From Paralithodes platypus (lineage: Eukaryota > Arthropoda > Malacostraca > Decapoda > Lithodidae), in assembly GCA_032716605.1 (NCBI GenBank), contig CM064539.1, forward strand, positions 1,564,508 to 1,628,507: a stretch of DNA of 64,000 bases, in the 5' to 3' direction. The translations under genes and the position numbers were made by a program. The notes under the pieces were generated by a model. The model saw only the letters and a program-made list of their open reading frames with translations, had not been told where the DNA came from and did not search any database. Positions 11,680 to 22,280 of this stretch are shown here, piece after piece (the first letter of the stretch is position 1; the number at the start of each line of letters is the position of its first letter).

Positions 11680-12640
11680 ACCCCTTACGAACTAATATTC
11701 TCGACAAACTACCCCAACCCGTGACCAACCCCCCAGAGAGCTGAGCAAGTTATGGCGCGAGTAGGATGAACACCCCCCCCCCTGACGTCTGACGTCACAT
11801 TACTGCCCGAGGCGATATTCGTTTGGTTTTGCGAGATAGGTTGTGCTTCTTCCGTAGAATTATATGCAATTTTAGTTACCCTTGGCGAACTCATATTTTG
11901 ACTGAACCCACAGAGCGCCAAGCAAGTTCTGGCGCGAGTAGGATGAACCCAAACATCCACCCGAGAGGCCATAGCGTATGAATTCTATACCTCTGAAAAA
12001 AGTTGCTGGCTTCTGATTGGCTGAAGATTGAAAGTTTTGTCTGACGTCATCGTACTGCCCGAGGCGATATGTGTCTGGTTGTGCAAGAAAGGTAGTGCTC
12101 CTCCCGTAGAATTATATGACTTTCCGAACTCTTATTTTTCGACAGACTAGCCAACCCTTGACCGAACCCACAGAGAGCAGAGCAAATTATGGCGCGAGTA
12201 GGATGAACCCCACCTGTCTACCTTAGGCCATAGCGTATGAATTCTAGACCCCTGGAAAAAGTTGCTGGCTTCTGATTGGCTGAAACTTTGTAAGTTTTTC
12301 TGACGTCACAATACTGCCCGAGGCGATATTCGTTTGGTTTTGCGAGAAAGGTAGTGCTTCCCCCATAGAAATATATGACTTTACGAACTCATATTTTCGA
12401 CAGACTAGCCAACCCTTGACCGAACCCACAGAGAGCAGAGCAAATTATGGCGCGAGTAGGATGAACCCCACCTGTCTACCTTAGGCCATAGCGTATGAAT
12501 TTCAGACCCCCGAAAAAAGTTACTGGCTTCTGATTGGCTGAAGATTGAAAGTTTTGTCTGACGTCACAATACTGCCCGAGGCGATAATTGACTGGCTGGC
12601 TGTGCGAGTAGGGCAGTGCTTCCCCCGTAGAATTATATAA
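11680..12640. repeat. About 250-bp tandem repeat, nearly 4 units, with CRE and CCAAT motifs
   Basis: Units share ATTATGGCGCGAGTAGGATG, CTTCTGATTGGCTGAA, CTGACGTCA and TACTGCCCGAGGCGATAT; period about 250-258 bp. Each has a palindromic CRE (TGACGTCA), and three show an inverted CCAAT box (GATTGG) about 30 bp away. The short open frames across it are repeat artefacts. Confidence 0.88.
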
Positions 12641-12699
12641 GATATACTGTATATTTGTTTAAATCTTCAATATGTTTAGTATTATTTAGTATTATTAGG

Positions 12700-13560
12700 G
12701 GGTGAGGGCTGGGGGGGGGGGGGCTGCGCAGAGGGCTGTTCTAGGGCAACATGCTGTGTGATGGGTATTGATGCGGGGGGGGGGGAGGGGGGCCCTACGC
12801 AGAGGGCTGTTCTCGGGCAACTTGCTGTGCGATGGGATTATTGATAGAGGGGGGGGGGGGGGCTACGCAGAGGGCTGTACTCGGGCAACTTGCTGTGCGA
12901 TGGGATTACTGATAGAGGGGGGGCTACGGGGGGCTATGCAGAGGGCTGTTCTCGGGCAACTTGCTGTGCGATGGGCTTATTGATAGAGGGGGGGGGCTAC
13001 GCAGAGGGCTGGTCTCGGGCAACTTGCTGTGCGATGGGTTTATTGATAGAGGGGGGAGGCGGGGCTACGTAGAGGGCTGTTCTCGGGCAACTTGCTGTGC
13101 GATGGGATTATTGATAGAGGGGGGGGGGGGCTACGCAGAGGGCTGTTCTCGGGCAACTTGTTGTGCGATGGGTTTTTTATTGCGGGGGGCGGCTACGCAG
13201 AGGGCTGTTCTCGGGCAACTTGCTGTGCGATGGGATTATTGTTAGAGGGGGGGGGGCTGCGCAGCAGGGTGTTCTCGGGCAACTTGCTGTGCGATGGGTT
13301 ATTGATAGGGGGGGGGGCTACGCAGAGGGCTGGGGGGGGGGGGGGCTACGCAGAGGGCTGTTCTCGGGCAACTTGCTGTGCGATGGGATTATTGATTGAC
13401 GGGGGGGGGGGGGGCTACGCAGAGGGCGGTTCTCGGGCAACTTGCTGTGCGCGGTGCTACTTGCTGTGCGATGGGATTATTGATTGACGGGGGGGGGGGG
13501 GGGCTACGCAGAGGGCGGTTCTCGGGCAACTTGCTGTGCGATGGGATTATTGATAGCCCT
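12700..13560. repeat. G-rich minisatellite, about 70-bp unit, 12-13 units
   Basis: The unit is GCAGAGGGCTGTTCTCGGGC + AACTTGCTGTGCGATGGGAT + TATTGATAGAGG + a G(7-15) run. Every unit has a long G run on the plus strand, giving G-quadruplex potential throughout. Translated frames (LRRGLFSGNLLCDG) are artefacts. Confidence 0.92.
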
Positions 13561-13944
13561 TGTTCTGACCAACACCAGACGATTTTGTCCAGTTGAGGAA
13601 AGACGTGTTGTAGTCCAAACGCCGATGTCATTCTTGTTACCGCCAAATACACCATCTGAAATGTATGATAAATAAATTAGCTCTTTCAGTGTTCGAGGAC
13701 ATACTTATTTATAATGTTCTGGCTATTATTAGACGATTTCATTAAGATTAGGAAGGATCTGAGGACGTTTAAGGGTTAATTGAGGTCATTTTTTGCCCCT
13801 CCGATTGCTCGAGATCCTTCCTAAGCTGCATATAATCGTCAAATGTTGGCCCAAATTATGATACAAATTATATGTACACTTTGATGTATAATAAATGTAA
13901 AGCAATAACACCACAAAATAATTATAATAAACGTATTATTCCGG

Positions 13945-15335
13945 CTATAGTCTATTCACTGTAAGTAGGCGAGAAATCCTGACCTCTAACCTCTGTAACT
14001 CAAAAACGACTTGAATAATCGAGCTCATATGTCTACCATTTGGGAAGAGTCAGCCAAGGAATAGATGTGAAAGGTTACAGCTACTTTGCTCTAGCCCTTT
14101 CTAAGTTACAGAGGATAGAGGTCATGATGTTTCTCCTACCCACAGAGGATAGAGGTCATGATGTTTCGCCTACCCACAGAGGATAGAGGTCATGATGTTT
14201 CACCTACCCACAGCGAATAGAGGTCATGATGTTTCACCTACCCACAGCGAATAGAGGTCATGATGTTTCGCCTACCCACAGAGGATAGAGGTCATGATGT
14301 TTCGCCTACCCACAGAGGATAGAGGTCATGATGTTTCGCCTACCCACAGAGGATAGAGGTCATGATGTTTCACCTACCCACAGCGAATAGAGGTCATGAT
14401 GTTTCACCTACCCACAGCGAATAGAGGTCATGATGTTTCTCTTACCCACAGAGGATAGAGGTCATGATGTTTCACCTACCCACAGAGGATAGAGGTCATG
14501 ATGTTTCGCAGAGGATAGAGGTCATGATGTTTCACCTACCCACAGAGGATAGAGGTCATGATGTTTCTCCTACCCACAGAGGATAGAGGTCATGATGTTT
14601 CTCCTACCAGAGGCAGAGGATAGAGGTCATGATGTTTCTCCTACCCAGAGAGAGGTCATGATGTTCAGATAGAGGTCATGATGTTTCGCCTACCCACAGA
14701 GGATAGAGGTCATGATGTTTCACCTACCCACAGAGGATAGAGGTCATGATGTTTCTCCTACCCACAGAGGATAGAGGTCATGATGTTTCTCCTACCCACA
14801 GAGGATAGAGGTCATGATGTTTCGCCTACCCACAGAGGATAGAGGTCATGATGTTTCACCTACCCACAGAGGATAGAGGTCATGATGTTTCTCCTACCCA
14901 CAGAGGATAGAGGTCATGATGTTTCTCCTACCCACAGCGAATAGAGGTCATGATGTTTCTCCTACCCACAGCGAATAGAGGTCATGATGTTTCTCCTACC
15001 CACAGAGGATAGAGGTCATGATGTTTCCCCTACCCACCGGAGATAAGGGTCGTGATGTTTCGCCTACCCACAGAGGAGAGGTCATGATGTTTCGCCTACC
15101 CACAGAGGATAGAGGTCATGATGTTTCTCCTACCCACAGAGGATAGAGGTCATGATGTTTCTCCTACCCACAGAGGATAGAGGTCATGATGTTTCGCCTA
15201 CCCACAGAGGATAGAGGTCATGATGTTTCACCTACCCACAGAGGATAGAGGTCATGATGTTTCGCCTACCCACAGAGGATAGAGGTCATGATGTTTCTCC
15301 TACCCACAGAGGATAGGCTACAGTAGTAGATTAAT
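13945..15335. repeat. 34-bp satellite array (about 35 units) grown from a TIR element
   Basis: The unit ACAGAGGATAGAGGTCATGA + TGTTTCGCCTACCC is repeated about 35 times from 14107 to 15312, with variants TTTC(G/A/T)CC. The left flank (13945-14110) is the 5' half of an inverted-repeat element whose intact copies are at 20783, 39098, 41668 and 48871. The unit equals the last part of that element's right end. Confidence 0.93.
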
Positions 15336-15414
15336 TTACTTAGTTTAGGAAGGAGCTCTGGCAAATCATAAGGATAATTATATCCTTCCTAAGCTGAATA
15401 AAATATATTACTAT

Positions 15415-15632
15415 AGTCCGTTCATTCTAGGTTGGGCAGAAATCATAACCTCTAACCTCTGTAACTCAAATAGGGCTAGAGCAAATGGGCTGTCAATTTA
15501 CACACATATTCCTTAACCAAGTCTTCATATTTGGTAGAAATTATTATCTCAATTACTCCAGTTCTTGTTTATGCTATGAGAGGTTTGGGGTTACGATTTC
15601 TGCCCAATCTAGAATGAACGTACTATAGTTGC
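15415..15632. mobile_element. TIR element, family G (TAGTCTATTCGCTG), diverged copy
   Basis: The left end GTCCGTTCATTCTAGGTTGG and right end CAATCTAGAATGAACGTACT are inverted repeats. The internal arm AACCTCTAACCTCTGTAACT is the family G block. It lies directly after the satellite array. Confidence 0.75.
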
Positions 15633-15743
15633 CAGAATATAACGAAAATACGTCACCGGTACTGAAGGGGTTAATGTGGTTAGTATGATTATGGCCTACC
15701 TGGAAAATTTGATCTATGGAGGGGGCGGGGTTTCTGTAGGCCT

Positions 15744-16690
15744 ATGACAATGGTGAGAGGAAGTGAGTGGAGTTTGGTGGCACTGGTGACTCCCGTAATG
15801 TCACCAGACTCCACCCACTCTGGAGGAAGTGGGCGGAGTTTGGTGACACTGGTGACTCCCGTAATGTCACCAGACTCCACCCACTCTGGAGGAAGTGGGC
15901 GGAGTTTGGTGACACTGGTGACTCCCATAATGTCATCAGACTCCACCCACTCTGGAGGAAGTGGGTGGAGTTTGGTGACACTGGTGCCTCCCGTAATGTC
16001 ACCAGACTCCACCCACTCTGGAGGAAGTGGGCGGAGTTTGGTGACACTGGTGACTCCCATAATGTCACCAGACTCCACCCACTCTGGAGGAAGTGGGCGG
16101 AGTTTGGTGACACTGGTGACTCCCGTAATGTCACCAGACTCCACCCACTCTGGAGGAAGTGGGTGGAGTTTGGTGACACTGGTGCCTCCCGTAATGTCAC
16201 CAGACTCCACCCACTCTGGAGGAAGTGGGCGGATTTTGGTGACACTGGTGACTCCCTTAATGTCACCAGACCTCCACCCACTCTGGAGGAAGTGGGCGGA
16301 GTTTGGTGACACTGGTGACTCCCATAATGTCACCAGACTCCACCCACTCTGGAGGAAGTGGGCGGATATTGGTGACACTGGTGACTCCCGTAATGTCACC
16401 AGACTCCACCCACTCTGGAGGAAGTGGGTGGAGTTTGGTGACACTGGTGCCTCCCGTAATGTCGCCAGACTCCACCCACTCTGGAGGAAGTGGGCGGAGT
16501 TTGGTGACACTGATCCTCCCTCCCCCCCCCCCCCACCACACACACCCACACACATATACACTTATGCCACCAGACTCCACCCACTCTGGAGAAAGTGGGT
16601 GGAGTTTGGTAAAAATACGCCCATTTTGTCACCAGTGTCCACCCACTCTGGAGGAAGTGGGCGGAGTTTGGTGACAACAGTAAACCACGA
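15744..16690. repeat. 66-bp minisatellite, about 13 units
   Basis: The unit is GTGGGCGGAGTTTGGTGACA + CTGGTGACTCCCGTAATGTC + ACCAGACTCCACCCACTCTG + GAGGAA. Because 66 is a multiple of 3, several frames stay open on both strands. The unit is partly self-complementary (TTTGGTGAC/GTCACCAGA; GAGTTTGG/CCACCC). It is not a gene. Confidence 0.93.
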
Positions 16691-16805
16691 CACCCTTTTT
16701 GTCACGACTCCGCCCATGTCGTCCTTTTTGTATTAAGGGGAGACTGACCGTTTGTTTGGTCTATTAAATAATTTATTCATATATATATATATTTAGTTTC
16801 CTCCT

Positions 16806-17045
16806 AGAGCCGTAGCGGTCGAGTGGTGAGCACTCTTACGTGTGAATCTGCATGACCCGGGATCGAATCCCTGCCAAGGCGGACATTTAGTGGGTGTGAT
16901 AATACGTCCTAGCATGTTTCACATGCTCGCACCCAGTCAGGGGACATCCTGAAGACGTATACAGATTAAACACACATAACAAAGCCACTCCAACAGCTTC
17001 CTCTCTCTCCAACACCCCTTCTCCCCTCTCTACACTCTTCAGAAA
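16806..17045 (+). mobile_element. tRNA-derived SINE, family B
   Basis: A diverged, 3'-shortened copy of the 3.4-kb SINE: GGTCGAGTGGTGAGCAC, CCGGGATCGAATCCCTGCC and the same CCCAGTCAGGGGACATCCTG body. Confidence 0.78.
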
Positions 17046-17104
17046 AAATAGGAAAAGTAGAATGTAGATACGAGGTGCCGTTGTAAAGGCTTATCCCTCA
17101 ATAC

Positions 17105-17420
17105 CTTCATCATCATTATCCATCAAGCTTAGAAAAACACCCCTAGACCCCCCTTCAAGATAAATTTGTAAATTTTTCGGTTGAAAAATGTCCCGGCCGA
17201 AGGCCGATTCCTCTTAAAATTGCAGGCTCACTATCGCTCGCCAGGAAATAATCGAAACCTGAATAGCACGAATGGAAAGGTCTTAACATTGACAACGAAA
17301 TGGGGCGAAAGGTGTTAAAATCGCCAAACTAATGGGCCGAACGTCTTATAATCTAAAAAATAGTGGGGCTAAGCACTAGGGAGAAGGGAGGGTCCAGAAA
17401 AACGGTCTGCCTCCCCTTAA
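17105..17420 (-). mobile_element. Repeat R1 (inverted)
   Basis: Reverse R1 from CAAGCTTAGAAAAACACCCC to CTGCCTCCCCTTAA. Confidence 0.77.
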
Positions 17421-17524
17421 GTGTATGAAGCAGACAAAAGGCGGAGTTGCCTGTAACAAGTGTCTCCCCTAAAGTTGAAAGAGTGGCAGAAAAAAAAATA
17501 TTTGTGTGGTGTGTTGGGAAGCTA

Positions 17525-17735
17525 CTAGTGTGGTGTGGTGTGGTGTGGTGTGGTGTGGTGTGGTGGTGTGGTGTGGTGTGGTGTGGTGTGGTAGTGTGGG
17601 GTGGTGTGGTGTGGTGTGGTGTGGTGTGGTGGTGTGGTGTGGTGTGGTGGTGTGGTGTGGTGGTGTGGTGTGGTGTGGTGTGGTGGTGTGGTGTAGTGTG
17701 GTGTGGTGTGGTGTAGTGTGGTGTGGTGTGGTTGT
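17525..17735 (+). repeat. (GTGTG)n/(GTG)n simple repeat
   Basis: A 210-bp run of GTGTG and GTG units with few interruptions. The Cys/Val/Trp-rich translations are artefacts. Confidence 0.95.
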
Positions 17736-17736
17736 T

Positions 17737-18520
17737 AATTTAAGGGGAGGCAGACCGTCTTTCTGGACCCCCTTCTCCTAATATTATTTTAGCCCCACTA
17801 GTTTTGAGATTATAAGACGTTCGGCCCATTAGTTTGGCAATTTGAACACCTTTCGCCCCATTTCGTTGTCAATTTTAAGACCTTTCGTGCCATTTAGGTG
17901 TCGATTATTAGACGATTTTATACAGATTCATATTTTATTGGTGAGAGAGAGAGAGAGAGAGAGAAAAAGAGAGAAGAAAAAAAGAGAGAGTGAGTGAGTG
18001 AGAAAGAGAGAGAAAAAAAAGAAAAAAAAGAAAGAGAGAGAGAAAAAAAAAGAGAGAGAGAGATTGTATACAGATTCATAATTATAGATTAGGATTAAGG
18101 GTCTATGGAAGTCGGAGGGTTGATTGAGACAGTCTTTAGTATAAACCCTTTTAACTCCCACAGATCCTTCCTATAAGCTGTATAGAAATTCGTCCGCTGA
18201 TAGCCAGAATAAGCTGTTTAAAATTAAGGGGAGGTCGGTCGTTTTTCTGGACCCCCTTCGCCCTCATGTTTATCATATTAGTTTTGTGATTTTAAGCCGT
18301 TCGTTCCATTATTTTGGCAATTTTGAGACCTTTCGCCCCATTTCATTGTCAATATTAATAGACCATTAGTTTTGTGATTTTAAGACGTTCGTTCCATTAT
18401 TTTGGCGATTTTGAGACCTTTCGCCCCATTTCTTTGTCAATATTAAGACCTTTCGTGCCATATATATATATATGTGTTGATTTTTTCCTGGCGAGCGATA
18501 GCGAGCCTGTAATTTTAGAA
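17737..18520 (+). mobile_element. Repeat R1, two partial copies split by GA-rich sequence
   Basis: R1 5' parts at 17737-17910 and 18219-18520, each starting TTAAGGGGAGG. The second has an internal duplication of its CATTAGTTTTGTGATTTTAA segment. Between them lies a (GA)n/(A)n tract and an unrelated palindromic repeat fragment. Confidence 0.72.
17938..18065. repeat. (GA)n/(A)n purine tract
   Basis: A 128-bp purine-only stretch on the plus strand, prone to triplex formation and length change. Confidence 0.92.
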
Positions 18521-19058
18521 GAACTGTTAAAACGCGCCATGATCTTCAAAGGGTTAGAAGTAGCTCAATTAAAATAGGACTTCAGACGTTATCAACCTTT
18601 CTGGATTATTAAGCCAGCACACTGTAAGTCAAGAATAGCGCCAGGACTGGACAACGTTTTCGAGAACTCCAGTCCCTTGTAGAAGTAGCTATGTGACAAC
18701 CTAACTGTATGTGTCTGTCCCCAAAATGGCGTCAGACTAAATAATCGTCTGCGCATGCAGTAGAGCTGTAAAGGCTTATTTGAGGTGTTATTTCACTACA
18801 CCATCAACGCCACTGTTATATATAATGGTCTAAGGTAATACTATACCTTATGTCATCCTTGAGTATCCTTGAGATGGTCCTAATGTTGAGTAATTCCATC
18901 AAAATTCACTTGGATTGATTATATCGTCTGCTGCAATGTTGACAACCCCCTACTGCTGCTGGTGCCATCTAGCGGGGGAATGGTGGACTACTCGTTTACA
19001 CTCTATTTTGTATACCTTTTTATATACAGCATGTATACCAAATCCCCCTATAGACGGC

Positions 19059-19554
19059 TTAACCCTTTGAATACCAGCGACGTGTGTTATATTATATTCT
19101 AGTTGTATTTAGACGATATTATGCAGCTTAGGAAGGATCTGTGGTAGTTAAAAGGGTTGGTTGAGAAAGATTTGAAGCCTTATTATTGCTAGAGGTCCTT
19201 CCTAAGCTGAATACAATTGTCTGATAGTGTCCAGAATATAATGAAAATGACGTCACCGGTACTGTAGGGTTAACAGTACCGGGGACGTCCTTTTCAGCAT
19301 ATTCTGGCAACTATTAGACGTTTTTATTCAGCTTAGGAAGGACCTCGAGCAATAACAAGGCTTCAAACTATCCCAATCTACCCTTTTAACTACCACAGAT
19401 CCTTCCTAAGCTGCATAATATCGTCTAAATATAGCTAGAATATAATATAACACACGTCGCTGGTACTCAAAGGGTTAAGTCCTTCCTAATCTGAATAAAA
19501 TCGTCTAATAACAGCCAGAAAACAGAACAGAAATTGGGTCTTCAAAGGGTTAAG
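19059..19554. mobile_element. Two to three head-to-tail family P elements
   Basis: TTAA boundaries at 19059, 19270, 19475 and 19551 delimit consecutive P units that share their TTAA edges; the second is inverted relative to the first and the third is half-length. Confidence 0.75.
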
Positions 19555-19880
19555 GGGGGTCACAGTTTTGTTTTCTCTTTCTCTCCTTTTCTCTCTTTCC
19601 CTGGCTTGTATCCATTCCCACTAGTTTTGAGATAATAAGACGTTCGGCCCATTAGTTTGGTGATTTTAACACCTTTCGCCCCATTTCGTTGTCAATTTTA
19701 AGCCCTTTCGTGCCATTTAGGTGTCGATTATTTCCTGGCGAGCGATAGCGAGCCTGCAATTTTAAGAGGAACCGGCCTTTGGCCGGGAAATTTTTCTACC
19801 GAAAAATATACAAATTTATCTTGAAGGGGGGTCTAGGGGGTGTTTTTCTAAGCTTGATGGAGGTCTAGGGAGGAAACATC
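19553..19880 (+). mobile_element. Repeat R1
   Basis: R1 copy with CCGGCCTTTGGCCGGG, ending GTCTAGGGAGGAAAC, where the TCCAAAACATCCATGGACTA minisatellite begins. Confidence 0.77.
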
Positions 19881-20037
19881 CATGGACTATAACCTTTAGT
19901 CCAAAACATCCATGGACTATAACCTTTAGTCCAAAAACACACCCAAAACATCCATGGACTATAGCCTTTAGTCCAAAACATCCATGGACTATAACCTTTA
20001 GTCCAAAAACACACGCAAAACATCCATGGACTACATA
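19878..20037. repeat. Minisatellite, 28-40-bp units
   Basis: Five units of AACATCCATGGACTATAACC + TTTAGTCCAAA with optional AACACACCC. One more half unit (AACCTTTAGTCCAAAAACAC) lies at 20616-20635, on the other side of the LINE fragment. Confidence 0.9.
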
Positions 20038-20039
20038 CA

Positions 20040-20470
20040 TACATACATAAAATTTTAAGACCGAGTGCTCCACACATACGTGCAGTTTCAGTCTCTTGTC
20101 CTAATGGTGGCATTCCAGGCAACCCTGTTAAGGGCTGCTTCACTTGTCAAGTTTTTGGATTTGAGATCGGAACGTATAGGCCTAGTCCGATCCCAGGTCT
20201 TCCTCGGTCAACCCCTGGGTGCAGCTCCCTCCACAATCACAGACCTGAATTTTTTCACCCAATTTTGTTCATCCATTCTCTCCATATGTCCATACCGTCC
20301 CAGTCTACTTGTACGCATCACCTCGCTAATACTCTTTATACACGTCTCCTCAGCTCAACATTTGTTATTCTATCCTGTAGCCTGGCCCCACACATCCATC
20401 TCACCATTCTCATCTCATTATGTTCCATTCTGTTGACATCCTCTACTTTAACGGCCCATGTTTCTGAGGG
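20040..20470 (-). mobile_element. RTE-type LINE 3' fragment, diverged
   Basis: The plus strand is the reverse complement of the same LINE tail (compare GTGCGCATCACTTCACTGAC at 53 kb with its diverged form here), with several frameshifts. It is flanked on the left by the TTTAGTCCAAAAACAC minisatellite and on the right by an inverted duplication of its own end. Confidence 0.8.
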
Positions 20471-20620
20471 AGGCATAAGTCATTGCACTTCTAACACATG
20501 CAATGACGTATGCCTCAGTAACATGTTTCTGAGGGAGGCATACGTCATTGCACTTCTAACACATGCAATGACGTATGCCTCAGAAACATGGGCCGTTAAA
20601 GTAGAGGATGTCACAGAACC
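20428..20620. repeat. Compound palindrome made from LINE sequence
   Basis: The left arm starting TGACATCCTCTACTTTAACG reappears inverted at the right end (CGTTAAAGTAGAGGATGTCA). Inside, a 16-bp hairpin arm GGCATACGTCATTGCA pairs with TGCAATGACGTATGCC around an 11-nt loop, and this hairpin is present twice. The arms correspond to the ASETWAVKVEDV codons of the RTE LINE. Confidence 0.85.
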
Positions 20621-20782
20621 TTTAGTCCAAAAACACCATGTGATTTAAAAAAATAAAACTATGATAAACAGGGAAACCTTTATTTTCTATATGTATGAAA
20701 CTTTATTACAATATTTTAACCAGTATTATAATCTAACAATATGGTACAGAAACTACAGTACATAATTTTTATGATACCCACC

Positions 20783-20993
20783 TATAGTCTATTCGCTGTA
20801 AGTAGGCGAAAAATCATGACCTCTATCCTCTGTAGCTCAAAAAGGGCTAGAGAAAATGGGCTGTAAATTTCCACATCTATTCATTGACTGACTTCCCAAA
20901 CGATAGAAATATTAGCTCGATTACTCTAGTCGTTTTTTTAGTTACAGAGGTTAGAGGTCATGATTCCTCGCCTACTTACAGCGAATAGACTTT
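20783..20993. mobile_element. TIR element, family G
   Basis: About 210 bp; terminal inverted repeats TAGTCTATTCGCTGTAAGTA and TACTTACAGCGAATAGACT; second inverted block CATGACCTCTATCCTCTGTA. The size, long TIRs and TA at the edges fit a Tc1/mariner-type MITE. Confidence 0.85.
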
Positions 20994-21146
20994 CAAGATA
21001 TGAAAGTTGCATAAACAATCTATGGACATATTTCTTGGGACAGCGTTAATATTAACAATATTTTGCAAGTTTTACATTATCATACCTTGTGAACATTTTG
21101 TAAATTACAAGCTAGTATGGTAATTACAGTATATACAACTGCTATG

Positions 21147-21362
21147 TACCGTCGGCCAAATAAGTCATGTCGCGGCACCAAGTATATTTCCATCAATAAT
21201 TGGTATCAGCGCTATCTAACCATTAATTCATCATTTCAAGTGAGATATACAAACATGTTCCTATCTTTACACACCCTATTCAACATCTGACAGACATAAA
21301 TACAGCACACAGCGAGCAAAACGTAATAACAGAGGCGACACAACTTATTTGGCCAAGCGTAC
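21147..21362. mobile_element. TIR element, family J (AATAAGTCATGTC)
   Basis: TACCGTCGGCCAAATAAGTC to AACTTATTTGGCCAAGCGTA. It shares its interior (AACATCTGACAGACATAAAT) with the 30.7-kb copy and a fragment at 45590-45650. Confidence 0.75.
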
Positions 21363-21411
21363 CACGAGAGTCGACATAATAAAATAATTAATAATAATAA
21401 AAATAATATCC

Positions 21412-21592
21412 ATCATAAACTACGGTGGCGTTGATACAATATCCATCATAAACTACGGTGGCGTTATGATACAATATCCATCATAAACTACGGTGGCGTT
21501 ATGATACAATATCCATCATAAACTACGGTGGCGTTATGATACAATATCCATCATAAACTACGGTGGCGTTATGATACAATATCCATCATAAA
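21412..21592. repeat. 36-bp tandem repeat, 5-6 units
   Basis: The unit is ATATCCATCATAAACTACGG + TGGCGTTATGATACA. Units are almost identical, so the array is young. Confidence 0.93.
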
Positions 21593-21734
21593 CAAAATTA
21601 AAACAAAATTCCCTCCTATGACTCGGCTAAAATACATCATATAATTGTAGTTACCAATATAGAAGATTATGAGGGACAATGGTGACCCTGGTCTCTGGGT
21701 CTTCTCCTGGATGACCTAGATGTGTGTGAATTTG

Positions 21735-22125
21735 TGTTTTGTTTTGTGTGTTCATAATATTTCTTACGAGTTACGTTATCCCTGTTCGGACTCTGCCCGA
21801 ATACAAAATATACATAATTATATTTTATAGGAAATTGAAAAGATATACTGTAGTTATATTTATCAAATTGACGAATTCCTTGAACATTTCCTTGAACATG
21901 ACGAAGTGCCTCGTTATGTGTGCGATCAGTTTGCTTGGGAACCAAATTGACTTGCTCATGTAGTTGTGTACACCCTATGTGGTGGATTGTGTTCTTTTAT
22001 TTTATTAAGTGTTGTTTCCACATAGCGATTTTGATTGGTTCTTTTGCATTTATCTTGTGTGGTCCCAGTTTTGGTTTGTTTATTTTGCAAGTTTTACATT
22101 ATAACAATGAAATTATTAAATAATA
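21735..22125. mobile_element. Repeat E3, long copy
   Basis: Reverse orientation: ACACCCTATGTGGTGGATTG, GTTTCCACATAGCGATTTTG, TTTGCAAGTTTTACATTATA. This is the leftmost E3 copy, at the predicted 3' end of ELYS. It includes the outer GAACATGACGAAGTGCCTCG portion. Confidence 0.72.
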
Positions 22126-22280
22126 ATAACTCAAAGAAAGTAAGTGTATTTGTTTTAGTTCATATAGAAATTGCGTAACAGTTGTTTTAGCTCATATAGA
22201 AATTGCGTAACAGTAAAACAAATTACATAATCTGGTTTAACAACACAGGCTACAATTTACTGACCAAATGTAGGAACATC

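Noticed and set aside
12768..13675. Overlapping frames with LLCDG repeats
   Set aside because: Translations of the G-rich 70-bp minisatellite.
14100..15335. CRISPR-like array (about 34-bp repeats)
   Set aside because: Units are contiguous with no unique spacers, the context is eukaryotic, and the unit derives from a TIR element.
15689..16736. Open frames of 290-330 codons on both strands
   Set aside because: All follow the 66-bp period of the minisatellite; identical peptides recur in every frame, and no non-repeat domain is present.
17447..17781. Cys/Val/Trp-rich open frames
   Set aside because: Pure translation of the (GTGTG)n simple repeat.
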